Under the pieces are notes generated by a model, which was not told where the DNA came from, made no database searches, and saw only the letters and a list, made by a program, of their open reading frames with translations. A DNA stretch of 64,000 nt from Kordia sp050633145 (GTDB lineage: Bacteria > Bacteroidota > Bacteroidia > Flavobacteriales > Flavobacteriaceae), in the NCBI RefSeq assembly GCF_050633145.1, contig NZ_JBOEFY010000043.1, forward strand, positions 16,201 through 80,200. The letters run 5' to 3'. Below, in pieces: positions 61,359 through 64,000 of this stretch (positions are counted from its first letter, which is position 1; every line of letters starts with the position of its first letter). A program made the position numbers and the translations under genes.

Positions 61359-61368
61359 ATCGTTTATT

Positions 61369-62316
61369 TTAATGCGTTAGATATAGATTGTAATATTTCA
61401 CATAAGAAAATGCTCCATCATCTGTTGTTATTAAATAATTTCCTGCTTTAAAATAGTTCTCAAATGGCCATTTATCTAAGCTTGCATCTTGATATATATA
61501 AGGTGTTTCGTTATTGAGTTGGACACTTAATTGTGCATCTGAAGCGATAATTTCAAAGTCAAACGCATCATAACCAACATAGCCAAGATTACGTTTGATA
61601 TCACTCCAAATCACATTAGAAGTAGTTAATAAATCGTCTCCAGAAGTGCTTTCATCAACTAAGGATTTTTTGTGTGACCAGATATATCCATCTTTCCAAT
61701 ATATTTTAAGTAACGGCGGTCCATTGTTTGAAGAAAAACCATGAATAGCCATATCTTCTTCCGAAATGATTCCGTGAATTTGCATGATGATTACGTCGTG
61801 AAATTCATCGCTTGAATTGGTATCTTGAGATACTGAAGCTACTTTTAAGCGGCCTTTCATGGTTCCGCCCTCAAGTAATGTCCAATTTTCTCTTGAGTTT
61901 GATGGATTGATGAGTTCTCGTAATTCCGTTCGAGAATAGGAACTATTTGTTGTAGATGATTCTGGATATGTGTAAAAAACTAGCGATTCATCTTCCGTAT
62001 CATCATACATAAATGGTTGCACAGGCGTAAGTGTTTGGTATCCTAAATTCACCAATTCGTCTGGTTGATATTCGTCTGGCTTTCCATTATTATTTTCGTC
62101 TACAGGAAGTGTTACTTTCCAATTAGAAAAATTGATATCTGCATAATTAACTGTTGGAGTTTCTTCTGGCGGAACTTCACCTGACGGAGTTTCAGAAGAA
62201 GTTTGAGTTGGTCTTTCCAACTCATCATTGCTAGAGCAACTTACAGTAAATACGATGCTTAACAATGGGAAAAAAAATTTATTGAAATTCCTGCGAAATG
62301 ACTTTTTTGAATCCAT
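61369..62316 (-). CDS. Lipoprotein alginate lyase, PL7 family
   Basis: 315 aa. Lipobox FTVSC near residues 23-27 followed by SSNDELERP and a Pro/Glu-rich linker. PL7 motifs: SRTELRELINP, IIMQIHGII and YFKAGNYLI, and the NFSNWKVTLPVDENNNGKPDE start typical of flavobacterial PL7. First gene of the lyase operon, with a promoter whose -7 box overlaps a GntR operator pair just upstream. Probably surface-anchored. Confidence 0.9.
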   Translation of the reverse strand: MDSKKSFRRNFNKFFFPLLSIVFTVSCSSNDELERPTQTSSETPSGEVPPEETPTVNYADINFSNWKVTLPVDENNNGKPDEYQPDELVNLGYQTLTPVQPFMYDDTEDESLVFYTYPESSTTNSSYSRTELRELINPSNSRENWTLLEGGTMKGRLKVASVSQDTNSSDEFHDVIIMQIHGIISEEDMAIHGFSSNNGPPLLKIYWKDGYIWSHKKSLVDESTSGDDLLTTSNVIWSDIKRNLGYVGYDAFDFEIIASDAQLSVQLNNETPYIYQDASLDKWPFENYFKAGNYLITTDDGAFSYVKYYNLYLTH

Positions 62317-62324
62317 TTTATAAA

Positions 62325-62377
62325 TTGGTTAACCAGATTGGTTTACCAAATATAAAACTATTTATGAACTGAACAAA
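62325..62377 (-). promoter_or_regulatory. Promoter with tandem GntR operators for the PL7 operon
   Basis: On the minus strand TTTG (62374-62377), exactly 19 nt, TATATTTG (62347-62354), matching the Bacteroidetes consensus. Operators TGGTTAACCA (62326-62335) and TGGTTTACCA (62339-62348) directly follow with 13-bp spacing. Same layout as at susC. Confidence 0.7.
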
Positions 62378-62599
62378 TAATATTTGCATTTTTTCTGCAA
62401 ATCTATCTTTGATTTTAGTCGTGTGAGTTCATTTAATACTAGTAAATAAACTTAAATTCAACACCACGTAAAAAAAATTGAAAATCAACAACTTACAAAA
62501 GGCAGAATAAGAATTAATTAAAAGGAAAGTACTGTTTATAGTAATTTTTAGTAGAATAAAAGCGTCTAAAAACAAAAAAATTGCTCAAAATTGGCGACT

Positions 62600-62618
62600 T
62601 ATAAAAGGGTGAAAGACC
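62600..62618. repeat. Duplicate of the tRNA-His 3' end
   Basis: TATAAAAGGGTGAAAGACC at 62600-62618 is an exact 19-bp direct repeat of 62716-62734, which covers the last bases of tRNA-His and its downstream flank. A partial match continues (AGGTTT vs GGGTTC). This is what an attachment-site half left by an integrated element would look like, though the intervening ~100 bp holds no gene. Confidence 0.5.
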
Positions 62619-62686
62619 AGGTTTACTTCGCCTACGCTCAGCATAAAATTCTCTCCCAACATCTTGCTATAATTTCACTATAGTCC

Positions 62687-62714
62687 AAAAAAAAAGCCTT
62701 CCGTAAGGAAGGCT
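62687..62714 (-). terminator. Rho-independent terminator of tRNA-His
   Basis: AGCCTTCC (62695-62702) pairs perfectly with GGAAGGCT (62707-62714) around a GTAA loop, followed on the minus strand by nine T (62687-62695). It begins 10 bp after the tRNA end. Confidence 0.85.
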
Positions 62715-62723
62715 CTATAAAAG

Positions 62724-62797
62724 GGTGAAAGACCGGGTTCGAACCGGCGACCTCTGGAACCACAATCCAGCGCTCTAACCAACTGAGCTACAATCAC
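62724..62797 (-). tRNA. tRNA-His (GTG anticodon)
   Basis: Cloverleaf on the minus strand: acceptor GTGATTG, D-arm GCTCAGTTGGTTAGAGC, anticodon arm CTGGA-TTGTGGT-TCCAG with anticodon GTG, T-arm GCCGG-TTCGAAC-CCGGT, 3' strand CTTTCAC then C. A G precedes the first base at 62798, as expected for the extra G-1 of tRNA-His. Odd point: two adjacent U-U mismatches in the acceptor stem (positions 5:68 and 6:67). CCA is not encoded. Confidence 0.92.
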
Positions 62798-62937
62798 CAT
62801 TTGTTTTGCGGATGCAAATATAAGCTATTTCACATTTCATCCAAAGTATTTATTTATTTTATTTTAATTTGTTTTTTATCTATATGATTTTAAAAAGGTT
62901 AGCGCCTCAAAAAATCACTTATATAAATTTGAAAACG

Positions 62938-63135
62938 CTACCCAAAAGGAAAACAACCTCCATAAGCAACTTCAGCTGCATTAAATGGAAAAGTCTCCGG
63001 ACTTATATCATATAGCGGAACTAAACAAAAGATTAAAACCAGTAACACAGCTATGATTTTTGTTCGTAACGAAAATGTACGCGTGTTTGATTCGTATTGA
63101 AATCGTAACGGATCGTGTAAATGCTCTTGTTCCAT
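62938..63135 (-). CDS. Small single-pass membrane protein, unknown function
   Basis: 65 aa. A hydrophilic N-terminus (MEQEHLHDPLRFQYESNTRT) is followed by one membrane helix (IIAVLLVLIFCLVPLYDI, about 28-45) and a short tail with GGCFPFG. I do not recognise a family. It lies 25 bp downstream of bshB1 and is likely cotranscribed with it. Confidence 0.65.
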   Translation of the reverse strand: MEQEHLHDPLRFQYESNTRTFSLRTKIIAVLLVLIFCLVPLYDISPETFPFNAAEVAYGGCFPFG

Positions 63136-63160
63136 AATCTTTTATTTTTTGTTTCTGAAT

Positions 63161-63877
63161 CTATATTAAGTCGTTTAAAGAGTCTACAGCGACATAACGC
63201 TCTACTGTGAAACCTTCCGCATGATCTACGCCTATTAAGCGTCCTAAATCACGTGCACGGTAATGAATACTGTCTATAAAGTTTTTACTTGTAATGGGTG
63301 TTTCTGCTTCGTTACTTTTTGGATCAAAGAATTGTGAACTATACGCCATTACAGCTTCGTGCTTTTTGTCTATAAATCCTGAAACATCAACTACAAAATC
63401 TGGTTCAATATTTTTCCATTGAATGTAATGATATACATGCTTTGGTCGCCATTTTTCTTGCGACTTTCCATCCAACTGCGTTTCTATTTTTAATAATCCA
63501 CTTAAAAAGCAAGCATCACTTACGAGCTGACTTCCTTTTCCGTGATCTATATGGCGATCGTCAATTGCATTACAAAGTACGATTTCTGGTTGGTATTTGC
63601 GAATCATCTTAATGATTTGCAGTTGATGTTCTTTATCATTTTTAAAGAACCCATCTGCAAATGCTACATTTTCACGAACCGAAACACCTAATATTTTAGC
63701 TGCGTTTGCGGCTTCAATATCTCGCAAATCAGCTGAACCGCGTGTTCCCAATTCACCTCGTGTCAAATCGAGAATACCTATTGTTTTTCCTTTGGAAATT
63801 TCTTTAGCAATCGTAGCACCACAACCCAATTCTACATCATCAGGATGCGCGCCAATAGCTAATATGTCTAACTTCAT
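63161..63877 (-). CDS. bshB1: Bacillithiol biosynthesis deacetylase BshB1
   Basis: 238 aa, usual length. PIG-L/LmbE-family metal-binding motif AIGAHPDDVELGCG near residues 7-20, TRGELGTRGSADLRDIEA near 39-56, and DDRHIDHGKGS with the further metal-binding His residues. It removes the acetyl group from GlcNAc-malate to give GlcN-malate in bacillithiol synthesis, a common pathway in Flavobacteriia. The 123 bp to the right window edge show no supported gene; a minus-strand frame ending at about 63974 could be the tail of an upstream gene. Confidence 0.93.
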   Translation of the reverse strand: MKLDILAIGAHPDDVELGCGATIAKEISKGKTIGILDLTRGELGTRGSADLRDIEAANAAKILGVSVRENVAFADGFFKNDKEHQLQIIKMIRKYQPEIVLCNAIDDRHIDHGKGSQLVSDACFLSGLLKIETQLDGKSQEKWRPKHVYHYIQWKNIEPDFVVDVSGFIDKKHEAVMAYSSQFFDPKSNEAETPITSKNFIDSIHYRARDLGRLIGVDHAEGFTVERYVAVDSLNDLI

Positions 63878-64000
63878 GCGTTATTTTTATTTTCTAGAAT
63901 GTAAAGTTACGCTATTTTATTGATTCAAAAATGAAAGCTTTCTGTAGTGTTTCAAACTGAATCTTTAGCTATTTATTTCTCGTTACGTATAATTTGAATT

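Noticed and set aside
1..64000. CRISPR arrays
   Set aside because: The regular repeats seen (ELWxxDGT, head repeats, DADSDPTNEIELP units) lie inside coding frames; no short palindromic repeats with unique spacers were found.
63878..64000. A gene entering from the right edge on the minus strand, ending IQIIRNEK
   Set aside because: Only about eight residues would be visible, which is too little to support a feature.

Overview
The window looks like a chromosomal segment of a marine Flavobacteriaceae bacterium. A Kordia-like genome is my inference from the whole set of genes, not from a search. The DNA is AT-rich. Secreted proteins carry type IX secretion (T9SS) C-terminal domains, and there is a SusC/SusD pair, an ECF sigma/FecR/TonB-receptor trio, bacillithiol synthesis (BshB1), and promoters of the Bacteroidetes TTTG / TAnnTTTG kind.

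Region 1 (1-7.9 kb) is an accessory island. Six short Cys-rich RiPP-type precursor genes lie on the minus strand (1.5-3.1 kb), four of them as roughly 300-bp tandem gene-plus-hairpin units. Next are two secreted lipoproteins with a DUF917 / S-methyl-thiohydantoin-desulfurase-like fold. Two plus-strand paralogues of unknown function (414 and 412 aa) flank the block, and a decayed piece of a third copy lies between the lipoproteins. No RiPP maturase or exporter gene is visible inside the window.

Region 2 (8-34.3 kb) is a minus-strand block of very large exported proteins: a T9SS protein, four proteins sharing an unusual ~250-aa C-terminal module with dockerin-like loops (one an M60 metallopeptidase, one a BNR-propeller protein, one fibrinogen-like), an ELWxxDGT repeat protein, and three tail-fibre/YadA-head-like proteins, two ending in a C1q-like domain. 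A TPR/helix-turn-helix membrane regulator follows (35-36.6 kb).

Region 3 (37-44.6 kb) is a minus-strand operon of thioredoxin-like protein, ApbE flavin transferase, DUF4266 lipoprotein and DUF3570 barrel, divergent from an ECF sigma factor, FecR anti-sigma and STN-type TonB receptor. I read a shared ECF-type promoter, TAGGGT-N15/16-TGTCAT-like, upstream of the thioredoxin operon, upstream of fecR, and upstream of at least four giant surface-protein genes. This ties Regions 2 and 3 into one apparent regulon.

Region 4 (44.7-62.4 kb) is an alginate utilisation locus: KDPG aldolase, KDG kinase, DEH reductase-like SDR, hexuronate MFS transporter, GntR/FadR regulator, three PL7 lyase polypeptides (one with two PL7 domains), PKD lipoprotein, SusD, SusC, KdgF-like cupin and a T9SS accessory protein, plus a truncated LacI regulator at the tail. 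Repeated TGGTTTACCA / TGGTTAACCA palindromes sit on the SusC promoter, on the promoter of the first PL7 operon and just before the GntR gene, and look like the regulator's operators. The window ends with tRNA-His, beside a partial duplication of its 3' end, a small membrane protein and bshB1.
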